Assembly: GCF_011683955.1 (NCBI RefSeq)
Contig: NZ_JAAQPI010000030.1
Location: forward strand, 1 to 42,188
DNA: 42,188 bases
Reading direction: 5' to 3'
Source of the DNA: Pseudomaricurvus alkylphenolicus
Lineage (GTDB): Bacteria > Pseudomonadota > Gammaproteobacteria > Pseudomonadales > Cellvibrionaceae
The position numbers and the translations under genes were made by a program. Position 1 is the first letter of the stretch; each line of letters starts with the position of its first letter. The notes below the pieces were generated by a model. It worked only from the letters and a program-made list of their open reading frames with translations. It was not told the DNA's origin and ran no database searches. Positions 7,441-15,655 of this stretch are shown piece by piece.

Positions 7441-8878
7441 AGTGACTGGCAGCTTGCATGGCCTTAAACATTTCAAGGTCTACTTTGTACTCTTCCTGAA
7501 TCGCCGCCAGTTCCGCGTTAATCTTGGCCTTGGGCCAATACTGTCCCCGCATCATCACGCCGCTGATTGCCTTGGCATTAGCGATGTCAGCCAACGGGTT
7601 TTTATCCAGCAATACCAGTTCGGCACTGGCGCCTTCTACAATGGTGCCAAACTCCCCTTCTTTATCGAAATAGCGGGCCGGTTCAACGGTGGCAGCCTTG
7701 AGAATTTGGTAGGGGGTCAAACCCGCTTCGGCAAACAGCGCCATCTCCTGGTGTACATTAAAACCGGATGCGGTGGTATCGGTACCAATCAGCAGTGGCA
7801 CACCAGCATCACTGAGGCCTTTTATCAGTGCCAGGCGAACTTCTCGGGAGCCCTTTAAACCATTTCTTGGGCGCGGGTGAAAAATCTCAAACATATACTC
7901 TGAGAACAGGGTCGCTTGAGCATTGCGATACTGAGCGGCGACATCTTGTTTGCTATAGCGTTCATACTCGGTCACCATTTCTTCCACCACGGTCAACGTG
8001 GGATCAACCCAGACCGGGTATTTTTGGGTAATTTCCGCCAGTTGTTGGATTTTTTGCGGCGTGCAGTAGGCCCAACCCTGATAGACATCATCCATGGTTG
8101 GCAGCAAACCCGCATCCGGCCCGGCGCAGGCCACATCATAACCTGAGAGGTGTTCAATAGAGCGCATGCCTTTCTTGATGGCGTACTCAAAATCGATCTG
8201 CATGGGCAAGTGACCCATCACAGGGATACCGACTTCTTTACCGGTATCCAAAATCGCATCAAAGGTCTCTTTATTCAAGGTCGAATAGATTTTTACCATA
8301 TCAAAACCCATGGCAGCGGTTTTGCGCACGAAATCCGCCGCCGTCTTGGGGTTGGAAAATGGCGTCGTCAACGAGTGCAACTGTGGGTCACCATCCATGG
8401 GTACATACGAGGTATAAAGTCTCGGCCCAGCCATTTCACCACGGTTAATCTTGTCACGGGTTTCCAGGTTCAGCTCACCGCCAGCCACATCGCGAAGGGT
8501 GGTTACACCGAACATCAGATACTGGCGCAATTGCTGGCTCTGTACACGCTTTGCCATAGCCACTTGCTCGGCAGTTGCACTCCCTTTCAAGGGAGCGAGT
8601 CCATCCACATGGACGTGCATATCACTGAGACCGGGAATCAGGAACTTTCCCGATCCATCAATTCGCTGCGCCTCACCATCCAGACACTGGCGTGCCTGCT
8701 TGCAGATTTTTGCAATCTTGCCGCCCTTAATCAGCACCGAGTGATTGGCCATCACCTGATCAGAGGTCATGGGGATCAGGTTGACGTTTTTGATCAGGTA
8801 ATCCTGAGCAAAAGAAAAATTGGAACCTAAAAATAGAACAGTAAAAGCGATTATTGAGTTAAATAAAGTTCTCATCAT
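7439..8878 (-). CDS. Exported metal-dependent amidohydrolase (paralogue 1)
   Basis: Amidohydrolase-superfamily enzyme of about 479 residues with an N-terminal signal peptide (MMRTLFNS... ending near FSFAQ), so it is periplasmic or outer-membrane associated. Metal and catalytic motifs occur in order: DMHVH (H88, H90), MVKIYST (candidate bridging Lys), VMGHLP, SIEHLSG, and LLIGTDT for the catalytic Asp. The set is typical of imidazolonepropionase-like and prolidase-like members that cleave amide or peptide bonds. The frame extends upstream to a TTG at 8902, but the ATG pair at 8878/8875, preceded by GAGAGAG, starts a sensible signal peptide and is preferred. It has a tandem paralogue at 9061-10488. 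Substrate unknown; an amide-linked compound is likely from context. Confidence 0.87.
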   Translation of the reverse strand: MMRTLFNSIIAFTVLFLGSNFSFAQDYLIKNVNLIPMTSDQVMANHSVLIKGGKIAKICKQARQCLDGEAQRIDGSGKFLIPGLSDMHVHVDGLAPLKGSATAEQVAMAKRVQSQQLRQYLMFGVTTLRDVAGGELNLETRDKINRGEMAGPRLYTSYVPMDGDPQLHSLTTPFSNPKTAADFVRKTAAMGFDMVKIYSTLNKETFDAILDTGKEVGIPVMGHLPMQIDFEYAIKKGMRSIEHLSGYDVACAGPDAGLLPTMDDVYQGWAYCTPQKIQQLAEITQKYPVWVDPTLTVVEEMVTEYERYSKQDVAAQYRNAQATLFSEYMFEIFHPRPRNGLKGSREVRLALIKGLSDAGVPLLIGTDTTASGFNVHQEMALFAEAGLTPYQILKAATVEPARYFDKEGEFGTIVEGASAELVLLDKNPLADIANAKAISGVMMRGQYWPKAKINAELAAIQEEYKVDLEMFKAMQAASH

Positions 8879-8938
8879 CTCTCTCAAAAAATTCCTAGCC
8901 AACTAAAAAGACAGCACCAACACACAATGCTTTAACTC

Positions 8939-9037
8939 ACTGTAGCAGCGGGCTCTTTATAGCTGAAGGCTCTGACCGCGACAAAGACTGAAATATGACT
9001 GCCAAAGCCTGTCGCCCTCAGAGCGGGCTGCTACAGT
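8939..9037. repeat. REPIN-like nested inverted repeat
   Basis: The outer arms ACTGTAGCAGC (8939-8949) and GCTGCTACAGT (9027-9037) are perfect inverted complements and continue imperfectly into GGGCTCT / AGAGCGGG. An inner pair GCTCTGACCGCGACA (8969-8983) and TGTCGCCCTCAGAGC (9010-9024) matches at 13 of 15 positions. Two REP-like hairpins in mirrored orientation about 100 bp long between two genes are the shape of a REPIN. The CTGTAGCAGC word recurs at 2074-2083. Confidence 0.6.
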
Positions 9038-9060
9038 AAAATAATGCTGAATTAGCCTAA

Positions 9061-10488
9061 TCAGTGACTCGCGGCCTGCATAGCCTTAACCATTTCAAAA
9101 TCCGCTTTGTATTCAGCTTGAATAGCAGCCAGTTCAGCATCAATCTTCGCTTTGGGCCACCACTGCCCCTGCATCATTACGCCGCGAATGGCCTTGGCAT
9201 TTTCAATATCGGACAACGGGTTTTTATCCAGCAGTACAATATCCGCATTTGCACCTTCAACGATGGTGCCAAATTCACCCTCTTTATCGAAGTAACGAGC
9301 TGGCTCAGATGTTGCGGCAACTAATGCTTGGTAAGGGGTAAGGCCGGCTTCTACTAATAATGCCAACTCCTGATGAACGTTGTAACCAGTTGCCATAGTG
9401 TCAGTACCAACAAGAAGAGGTACTCCGGCATCATTTAACGCTTTTACTATTGCCTTTCTCACAGGTTTTGACGCTTTCAGTCCTGCACGGGGACGCGGGT
9501 GAAAGATTTCAAAAAGCCACTCTTGAAATACTTGTAGCATCGGCGGTGTAAAACTGGCTTCTTCCTTGTTATACCTTGTATGCCGATCCCACTCAGTTTT
9601 TACGTTATCCTGTACGATCAATGTTGGATCCACCCAAACAGGATATTTTGCTGTCATTTCTGCAACAGACTTTACCTTTTCAGGAGTACAGTAATTTAAT
9701 CCTTGGTAGACATCATCCATAACAGGCTTAAGCCCTGCATCATAACCCGCACAAAACATGCCAAATCCTGACAAATGTTCAATAGAGCGCAGCCCTTTTT
9801 GCAAGACATACTCCATGTCTATCTGCATAGGTACATGACCAATCACAGGTGTATTCGACTCTTTAGCAGCATCTATAATTGCATCGAATACAGGCTTTGT
9901 TAATGTAGAATAGATCTTAATAAGATCATACCCTTCTGCTACGGACTGCCGGACATAATCAGCTGCAACTTTGGGATCATCAAACGGCAATGTAGCATTG
10001 TGCAACGTCGGATTTCCGTCCATTGCCCCCTTAGAAGTATAAATACGAGGGCCAGTAGCTTTGCCCTGCTCAATCTTTTTACGTGCTTCCAGATTAAGTT
10101 CGCCGCCACCCGTATCCCGGATTGTAGTCACACCAAACATGGCGTACTGTCTCAACTGTTGGCTCTGAATACGCTCAAACATCCCCCTCTGAACAGGATT
10201 CTTCTTCGCCAACTCAGGAATATGGCTAGTGTGGGCATGCATATCAGCCAAGCCAGGGATCAGGTATTTTCCCGATCCATCAATCCGCTGCGCCCCGCCA
10301 TCCAGGCACTGGCGTGCCTGCTTGCAGATTTTTGCAATCTTGCCACTCTTAACCAGCACTGAATGGTTTTTCTTCACAACCTCCTCTGTCATCGGAACCA
10401 GGTTGACGTTCTCGATTACATAATCATTTGCCATCGCCCCACTCATGGAAAGCAAAGAAGCAATGACTAACAAGTAACGAATTGGCAT
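9061..10488 (-). CDS. Exported metal-dependent amidohydrolase (paralogue 2)
   Basis: About 475 residues from the ATG at 10488 (MPIRYLLV), which has CAGGAGATAAAC in front of it. The longer open frame to 10551 reads through this ribosome site and is rejected. A signal peptide ends around SGAMAND. The motifs parallel the neighbouring paralogue: DMHAH (H84, H86), LIKIYST, VIGHVP, SIEHLSG and LLVGTDT. The two proteins are alike along their full length, so this is a tandem duplication followed by divergence. The DNA of this copy looks less GC-rich in its middle, while short blocks near the 5' end are almost identical to paralogue 1. It lies directly downstream of the TonB-dependent receptor, so it probably acts on the imported compound in the periplasm. 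Confidence 0.87.
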   Translation of the reverse strand: MPIRYLLVIASLLSMSGAMANDYVIENVNLVPMTEEVVKKNHSVLVKSGKIAKICKQARQCLDGGAQRIDGSGKYLIPGLADMHAHTSHIPELAKKNPVQRGMFERIQSQQLRQYAMFGVTTIRDTGGGELNLEARKKIEQGKATGPRIYTSKGAMDGNPTLHNATLPFDDPKVAADYVRQSVAEGYDLIKIYSTLTKPVFDAIIDAAKESNTPVIGHVPMQIDMEYVLQKGLRSIEHLSGFGMFCAGYDAGLKPVMDDVYQGLNYCTPEKVKSVAEMTAKYPVWVDPTLIVQDNVKTEWDRHTRYNKEEASFTPPMLQVFQEWLFEIFHPRPRAGLKASKPVRKAIVKALNDAGVPLLVGTDTMATGYNVHQELALLVEAGLTPYQALVAATSEPARYFDKEGEFGTIVEGANADIVLLDKNPLSDIENAKAIRGVMMQGQWWPKAKIDAELAAIQAEYKADFEMVKAMQAASH

Positions 10489-10509
10489 GTTTATCTCCTG
10501 TGTTATCCC

Positions 10510-10535
10510 ATTGGCGGTGATACAACACCGCCAAT
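10510..10535. terminator. Strong hairpin just upstream of amidohydrolase paralogue 2
   Basis: ATTGGCGGTG and CACCGCCAAT form a perfect 10-bp stem with a 6-base loop. It sits about 20 bases before the start codon, between the TonB-dependent receptor and the amidohydrolase. No T-run follows on the minus strand, so it may be a processing or attenuation structure that lowers read-through rather than a full terminator. Confidence 0.5.
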
Positions 10536-10561
10536 ATCTACTGCTGTACACTAATTATAGA

Positions 10562-10596
10562 AGTACCTGTTCACTGCAACTGAATGAACAGGCACT
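10562..10596. terminator. Hairpin at the 3' end of the TonB-dependent receptor gene
   Basis: CCTGTTCA (10566-10573) and TGAACAGG (10585-10592) pair over 8 bp with an 11-base loop. AGT / ACT extend the stem beyond one mismatch. It begins 8 bases after the receptor stop codon on the minus strand. The position suggests a transcript end or mRNA-stabilising structure; there is no clear U-tract. Confidence 0.5.
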
Positions 10597-10603
10597 GAGC
10601 GCT

Positions 10604-12811
10604 TTAAAAGTTCATTTTCACATTGACACCCAGGGTTCTTGGCTGCGGCCGGCTGTTCAAGGTGAAGCCCAATGACGCGGCTTCAATACCGGCTGGATAC
10701 ATCGCATCGGACTCATCGGTCAGGTTCCGGCCAAACAGGTAGATGCCATAATTCTCCCTCTCCATACCAATGCGCGCATTCACAAAGGTATTTTTTCCTG
10801 CCGTGAAGTCACTGGTCGGCTCTTCCCTTTCGCTGTTGTATTGCACCTCTAACATGGCAAAACCCTGTGCTTCCAGGCTGGTTAACTCGAACTCATAATT
10901 GGCCGATGCGGAAAAGGTAAACTTGGGCACGTTGACAATACGATCGCCATCGCTCACATCGGCGGGCGCCACAATGCCATTAACATCCAGGAAGCTGGCA
11001 TCACTGGTGTATTCCGAAACATTGACATTACCGGTGGTGGACAGCGTCAGGCCTTCCAGCGCAGTGGCGTAACTGAACGCCCAATCCAGGCCATACGCCT
11101 GGGCCGTGGGGCCGTTAAATACAAACCCGATTCCCACACCGGGGGCTGCGCCAAATATCTGAATATCTTCCCAGTCGTTATAATAAAGCGCAGTGTCATA
11201 ACTCAAACGACCATCCAATAGCGTACCCTTGGCACCCACTTCATAACTCCAGACACTTTCCTCTGCCACTTCCTCCTGGGGAGTGAAACCACCCAGGGCG
11301 ATATTCATGGCCATAACACCACCCGGTTGAACCAGCCCACTGCGGAAGCCCCGTGCCGCGTTGAAAAACAGCAGGGAATCGTCACTGGGGCGCCAGGAAA
11401 TATTGAGTTTCGGCTGTACGGTATCAAAGGTGGCATCGCGTTTCACCGCCACCCCCACGGCTTCCATTCCGGGAAATACCAACCCCGGCGCAATAGGGAA
11501 ACCGGTGACCGCCAGGGAGCTTGGCAATTCTGTATCCGTGCGCTTATCCTCGAAATAGCGCAGACCCAAGGTCAGGTCCACAGAGTTATCAAAAAAGCTC
11601 CAGGTGCCCTCACCAAACACGGCCCAGGACTTGGATTCAACCAATTCGTCCACTGCACCGGGAAAACCGGGGGCCAGGGTAAACAAAAAGGTGGTCTCAT
11701 TGTCATTGTAGAGGCCACCCAGGGTCCAACTGAAATCCGAGTCAGACTTTGAAACCAGGCGAATTTCCTGAGACAGGTTTTCAATAGTGCGATTGTCATA
11801 ACCCACACCCACGGACAAACCCGAGGCGTCAAAAATCGCCTCTTCAAATTCAAGGTAGGAGGTGGCGCTGTATATACGGAAGGCGTCAAACTCGTACTCC
11901 ACCGCCATATTGTAAACATCGTAATCAAAAGCGGAGTATTCGCTGTCGATGCCAGTAACCGGCGCAAGCGCTGTCGTGGGTGCGCCCATAGGACGGTCCA
12001 GGTTTTCGTCGGCAATATTAAAACCGTCCGCTTCCAGATCCTGGAACCAGGCGCCCAGACGAATTTCCAGGTTATCATTGGGGGTGTAGGTCAACTTCGC
12101 CCGGAAGTTTTCCAGGGTAGTGTCGTTGACATTCTTTTTGCCCACCGAGGAGTCATCAATATAACCGCCAGTCTCATTGACTCCGGCAACCAATCGCAAG
12201 CCGAGTACATCTTCCACCAGCAGCAGGTTGATAGCGCCGTTAATGGAGTAGGACGCCTCCCCATTGTGGATGGAGGCGCCGGTCACATCCAGCTTGCCTT
12301 CAAACTCAGTGGTACTGGCATCCTGGGTTTTGACAATCACTGTACCACCCTGGGAACTGGCACCGTACAGGGTGCCCTGGGGACCGCGCAGGACTTCGAC
12401 ACCCGCCAAATCAAAGCTGGGAATAGAAGGAAACTCCAGGTTCACCGCCGTGGCAAAAGGTACATCGTCGAGATAAAGCCCGACCGTGGGGTCACCCACC
12501 AACGCTGAGATACCTCGTATTTGAATCACCTGGTTGCCAGGGTTAACGGAGGTCAGTGTCAGGCCCGGGGTTTTGTTGATAAAGTCTTCCAGGTTTGCAG
12601 CTCCCTGTCGTTCCAGGTCATCGCCGGAAAATGCGGTAATCGGCAAGGCCACATCCATCAGGTTCTGCTCACCACGCTTGGAAGCCGTGACGGTGATTTC
12701 CTCCAGAAAGAATTCATCTGCTTTGTTATCAGTTGATTCCTCGGCAACTACAACTGGCGACATAGCCATTGAAACTGCCATCGACAATAGTGTTTTATTG
12801 ATTTTCATCAT
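10604..12811 (-). CDS. TonB-dependent outer-membrane receptor 1
   Basis: 735-residue outer-membrane transporter. The signal peptide covers roughly residues 1-23 (ending near SPVVVAEE). LEEITVTASKRG is the TonB-box-like segment leading into the plug. The plug shows PGLTLTSV, QIRGIS and GLYLDDVPF, then EVLRGPQGTLYGASSQGG, a hallmark of the family. The 22-strand barrel ends in the obligatory terminal Phe (VNVKMNF). It starts at a double ATG after GAGGAGATAT. The type is common in marine and sphingomonad-like degraders of organic compounds rather than a classical siderophore receptor, but the substrate is not determined. It lies between the P450/ferredoxin genes and the exported amidohydrolases, so it is the likely uptake port for the compound this island degrades. 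Confidence 0.93.
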   Translation of the reverse strand: MMKINKTLLSMAVSMAMSPVVVAEESTDNKADEFFLEEITVTASKRGEQNLMDVALPITAFSGDDLERQGAANLEDFINKTPGLTLTSVNPGNQVIQIRGISALVGDPTVGLYLDDVPFATAVNLEFPSIPSFDLAGVEVLRGPQGTLYGASSQGGTVIVKTQDASTTEFEGKLDVTGASIHNGEASYSINGAINLLLVEDVLGLRLVAGVNETGGYIDDSSVGKKNVNDTTLENFRAKLTYTPNDNLEIRLGAWFQDLEADGFNIADENLDRPMGAPTTALAPVTGIDSEYSAFDYDVYNMAVEYEFDAFRIYSATSYLEFEEAIFDASGLSVGVGYDNRTIENLSQEIRLVSKSDSDFSWTLGGLYNDNETTFLFTLAPGFPGAVDELVESKSWAVFGEGTWSFFDNSVDLTLGLRYFEDKRTDTELPSSLAVTGFPIAPGLVFPGMEAVGVAVKRDATFDTVQPKLNISWRPSDDSLLFFNAARGFRSGLVQPGGVMAMNIALGGFTPQEEVAEESVWSYEVGAKGTLLDGRLSYDTALYYNDWEDIQIFGAAPGVGIGFVFNGPTAQAYGLDWAFSYATALEGLTLSTTGNVNVSEYTSDASFLDVNGIVAPADVSDGDRIVNVPKFTFSASANYEFELTSLEAQGFAMLEVQYNSEREEPTSDFTAGKNTFVNARIGMERENYGIYLFGRNLTDESDAMYPAGIEAASLGFTLNSRPQPRTLGVNVKMNF

Positions 12812-12927
12812 ATATCTCCTCTCGGATTATTTATTGGTATTTACAAACTCGGCACTATGAATCGGTCAAGACCTCTAACCTGTTAACACTTCCTATCAAC
12901 ATTTCCTATTGATGCGTCCCTGCACAA

Positions 12928-13125
12928 TTACTCCTGCAACAAAAGCGCCCTTTCGGGGCAACTTCGACAAGCCCGTTGTGCCAACGATTTTTGCGCTTCG
13001 CTAATATCACTGACAATGACCGTTGGTTTGTCTTCTCCTTCCTTAAAGTCAAAAAACTCCGGGGCCACCATGACGCAACGCCCGTGCCCCTGACAGATAT
13101 CCCAATCGACTGTTAGCTTCATCAC
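12928..13125 (-). CDS. Small [3Fe-4S]-type ferredoxin, P450 partner
   Basis: 65-residue ferredoxin. Cluster residues are C11-x2-H14-x2-C17 (CQGHGRC) and C53-x2-C56-P. The His in place of the second Cys of a CxxCxxC motif is the usual signature of P450-associated single-cluster ferredoxins, most of which carry [3Fe-4S]. It follows the P450 gene by only 9 bp, so translational coupling and a role as its electron donor are likely. C53 is an additional Cys, so a [4Fe-4S] form cannot be excluded. No ferredoxin reductase gene is in the window. Confidence 0.88.
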   Translation of the reverse strand: MMKLTVDWDICQGHGRCVMVAPEFFDFKEGEDKPTVIVSDISEAQKSLAQRACRSCPERALLLQE

Positions 13126-13134
13126 TATGGCTCC

Positions 13135-14328
13135 TTACGCTGTCGCTGTAGATTCAGCCGTGGCTGACAAGGCAATGGGCAGCGGACCCATGGTGTTCCA
13201 ATCGACGTCCCCGACCACCTGGTAGTCCGGGAAGAGCTGGAGAAATTCCTCCACGGCAACCTTGATTTCCAGACGCGCCAGGTGTGAACCGAGACAACGG
13301 TGAGCACCCATGCCAAAGGCCATATGGCGGTTGGGTGTACGCCCCAATACAAATTTGTCAGGCTCCGGGAATTCCTCTTCATCGCGATCGGCCGAGGCAA
13401 ACAGCATCATCACCTTGTCACCGGCCGCAATGGCTTGACCATTGATTTCCGTGTCTTTGGTGGCCGTGCGAGCAATACCCCACACCGGTGAATAGAGGCG
13501 CAGCACCTCTTCAATGGCATCGGAGATTTTGTCAGGGTCGGCAATCAGCTCCTGGCGCAACTCCTCACTGTTGCTGATTTGCAACAACAGGTTGCGAATG
13601 GTGAAAGCGGTATTATCGAGACCGGCGATCAACAGGAACCAACAAAAGTCCATAATGTCCTGATCACTCAGCGGCTGGCCATTGACTTCGGCTTTCAGTA
13701 GGGTACTGATAAAATCATCGCCCAGGTTTTCACGGCGCTGCGGAATCAACTCGTTAAAGAAAGCGACAATATTGTCTGACGCCTGGCGAGCTGAATTGTG
13801 GTCTTTGCGCTCGTAAACAATTTCTTCCGTCCACTCCTGCAGTTCCTGCAGCTGTGCTTCGTCGCCCTCAATGTCCAGCAGTTGGCATATGACGGTGGTG
13901 GGCAGCAGTTTGGCGTACTCTTCCGAGATATCCACTTCGTCCTTATCGGCAATTTTTGCCAACAATTTTTGGGCAGAAACTCGCAGCATTTCTTCCCGTG
14001 CCATCACCGCGCGCGGCGTCAATTCATGGGCCAATATCTGGCGCAGACCAAAATGCTCCGGGGCATCGGCCTCCATGGGCAGCGCACGGCCGTCATATTC
14101 CATGGGCGGAATGGCGATGCCCTGACCGGAACAAAAGGTTTCGGCATCACGGGCCACTTCAAATACATCTTCGTAGCGTGATACCGCCCAAAAACCATCG
14201 TGTGCCTCTACACGGCCCACCGGGCACTGCTGGCGAAATTCTTTATAGGTCGGAAACGGGTCCTTGCGAAACTCCGGGTCGTATGGTTGCCAGCCGTGGG
14301 TTATTGGGCATTTTTTCTTTTCACTCAT
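13135..14328 (-). CDS. Cytochrome P450, class I bacterial type
   Basis: 397-residue soluble monooxygenase. Heme-binding motif FGMGAHRCLG with thiolate C345; K-helix E274-x-x-R277 (EEVLR); I-helix AGLDNT (236-240). Alignment by eye to P450cam places N239 at the conserved alcohol position T252, next to acid D238, as in the cineole hydroxylase P450cin. That substitution changes the proton-delivery arrangement and is uncommon. No signal peptide or membrane anchor. It is transcribed with the small ferredoxin gene (9 bp gap) and lies downstream of the M29-type peptidase gene (57 bp gap). With the divergent glutamine-synthetase-like and [2Fe-2S] ferredoxin genes it probably hydroxylates an amine or its gamma-glutamyl derivative; that is inference. 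CYP family not assigned. Confidence 0.93.
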   Translation of the reverse strand: MSEKKKCPITHGWQPYDPEFRKDPFPTYKEFRQQCPVGRVEAHDGFWAVSRYEDVFEVARDAETFCSGQGIAIPPMEYDGRALPMEADAPEHFGLRQILAHELTPRAVMAREEMLRVSAQKLLAKIADKDEVDISEEYAKLLPTTVICQLLDIEGDEAQLQELQEWTEEIVYERKDHNSARQASDNIVAFFNELIPQRRENLGDDFISTLLKAEVNGQPLSDQDIMDFCWFLLIAGLDNTAFTIRNLLLQISNSEELRQELIADPDKISDAIEEVLRLYSPVWGIARTATKDTEINGQAIAAGDKVMMLFASADRDEEEFPEPDKFVLGRTPNRHMAFGMGAHRCLGSHLARLEIKVAVEEFLQLFPDYQVVGDVDWNTMGPLPIALSATAESTATA

Positions 14329-14385
14329 TGCAAATACCTTTTGGTTATATCTTTTTTAACAGAGAGCACTGAATAGCAACGCGAG

Positions 14386-15486
14386 TCACACCAGATATTC
14401 GCCGTTTTCCAGCACTTTGATACGCTCGCCGCTCTCGGTGATCAGTTCCGCAGAGGCGGTAATTTGGCAAGCTTTGGCATAGGGGTTGTCGTAGTGGAGC
14501 ACCGTGGTTTCATCGATAAATTGATCCACCCCCACGGTGCCACCGAGAAAATCGCTGCGTCCAAAACCCCAGTGGAAACCGGCTTTTTCATCTTCGATAT
14601 AGAGACCGGACACCCGCGCATCGGGATTACAGCCAAAAGCAATTTCTCCCACATTGCGGCGCATGGGGTCTAACTCAAACAGTGACTCATAGAAATCGCG
14701 GGCCGTGCCCTCTCCCCCCACCGCCACAATGCGGTTGGCTTCGATAGTCAACAAGGCCACGGAACCATCTTCTGCCGCGACCGGTATGGTGCCTCGGGTT
14801 TTGGAAACATCCCCCTCAATCTCTCCTTCGTAGGGGGTAATCCATACTTCTCCGCTGGGCATATTGATCAGGGCCACGCCTTCTTTGTCGCGGTGCAGGT
14901 AACCGTTATCAACACCACATTGACGGTGACGCAGGTCAAAGAAACAAGAATGCCCGGTAGAAAAAGTCACTTCGGCGGCAATGGCTTGATCGAAGGCCTG
15001 CTTTAATTTCTGGCAGCGTTGCTGCAGCAGGGCATAATCGATGTCGTAACAGGCGTTCTGCATCTCGACACAGGCCAGCGGCATACTGGCAGCGCGAAAG
15101 TTCTCCGCGCCCGGACGGCGCATGGCCGCCTGCACCAGACCGGCGGTCATGGAGATCTCCGTCATGGCGATGGCCAGGCTCACCTGATCGAGCTGCTCGT
15201 CAATAGTGACAATGTCGTCCCCCAAGCGCCCCTCTTTGGGAAAGGGAGCGTGGTGATCGGCAACCGCCGGGAACCTTAGCAGCGGCAGCACCTCAAACCC
15301 GCGCTCTTTACCCAGGGCGGCAAACTGGCTGTGCCACTGCTGCGCCATCTCAAAGCGCTGCTGCCAGGCCTTATTGGCAGGTACGGTGGCGGTAGGCTCA
15401 TCCACCAGAATCAGCACCCGCTCCCCGGTTTCGGGGGCAAATACTTGATCGGCAAATCTTCTAAACTCAAACGAACGGTGGGTCAT
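14386..15486 (-). CDS. M29-family-like aminopeptidase (aminopeptidase T / NicX-like fold)
   Basis: 366-residue protein. INMPSGEVWITPYEGEIEG and NVGEIAFGCNPDA, followed by FHWGFGRSDFLGG, are the pattern of the M29 thermophilic-aminopeptidase superfamily; their Glu and His residues are the expected metal ligands. The same fold includes NicX-type 2,5-dihydroxypyridine dioxygenases, so a ring-opening or deaminating role cannot be ruled out. No signal peptide. It is the first gene of the leftward operon, with its start 169 bp from the divergent glutamine-synthetase-like gene and the 58-bp element between them. AAGG in the leader serves as a weak ribosome site. Family placement is moderate; substrate unknown. 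Confidence 0.7.
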   Translation of the reverse strand: MTHRSFEFRRFADQVFAPETGERVLILVDEPTATVPANKAWQQRFEMAQQWHSQFAALGKERGFEVLPLLRFPAVADHHAPFPKEGRLGDDIVTIDEQLDQVSLAIAMTEISMTAGLVQAAMRRPGAENFRAASMPLACVEMQNACYDIDYALLQQRCQKLKQAFDQAIAAEVTFSTGHSCFFDLRHRQCGVDNGYLHRDKEGVALINMPSGEVWITPYEGEIEGDVSKTRGTIPVAAEDGSVALLTIEANRIVAVGGEGTARDFYESLFELDPMRRNVGEIAFGCNPDARVSGLYIEDEKAGFHWGFGRSDFLGGTVGVDQFIDETTVLHYDNPYAKACQITASAELITESGERIKVLENGEYLV

Positions 15487-15525
15487 CTGTCACTGCCTTA
15501 GGCTGTTGGATTTTGTGATGAATCC

Positions 15526-15583
15526 ATCCTATGGCAAAGCTCTGCGGGCAATTGTACAAATTTGGTCACAATTGGGTATAAGC
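15526..15583. promoter_or_regulatory. 58-bp element, copy 2, in the divergent promoter region
   Basis: This copy lies in the 169-bp gap between the divergent M29-peptidase and glutamine-synthetase-like genes. About 30 inner bases are identical to copy 1 at 1955-2012, including TGTACAAATTTGGTCA with the dyad TG-NN-CAAATTTG-NN-CA. TATAAGC at its right edge could belong to a -10 region for the plus-strand operon, but spacing to a good -35 is not ideal. The central position suggests that one regulator controls both directions. Confidence 0.6.
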
Positions 15584-15593
15584 CCGGGTCCAG

Positions 15594-15613
15594 GCCTCCC
15601 CAACAGGGGGGGC
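15594..15613 (+). promoter_or_regulatory. GC-rich leader hairpin before the glutamine-synthetase-like gene
   Basis: GCCTCCCC and GGGGGGGC pair over 8 bp (one U-G wobble) with an AACA loop, ending 42 bases before the ATG. Seven consecutive G bases are unusual for a leader. It could act in attenuation or translation control, or it may be incidental. Confidence 0.4.
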
Positions 15614-15655
15614 AGGCGTGTAACCTGAGCCCACGAATGACACGGGAAGCGAGCG

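Noticed and set aside
8150-8830. 226-codon plus-strand frame
   Set aside because: Antisense to amidohydrolase paralogue 1; no recognisable domain.
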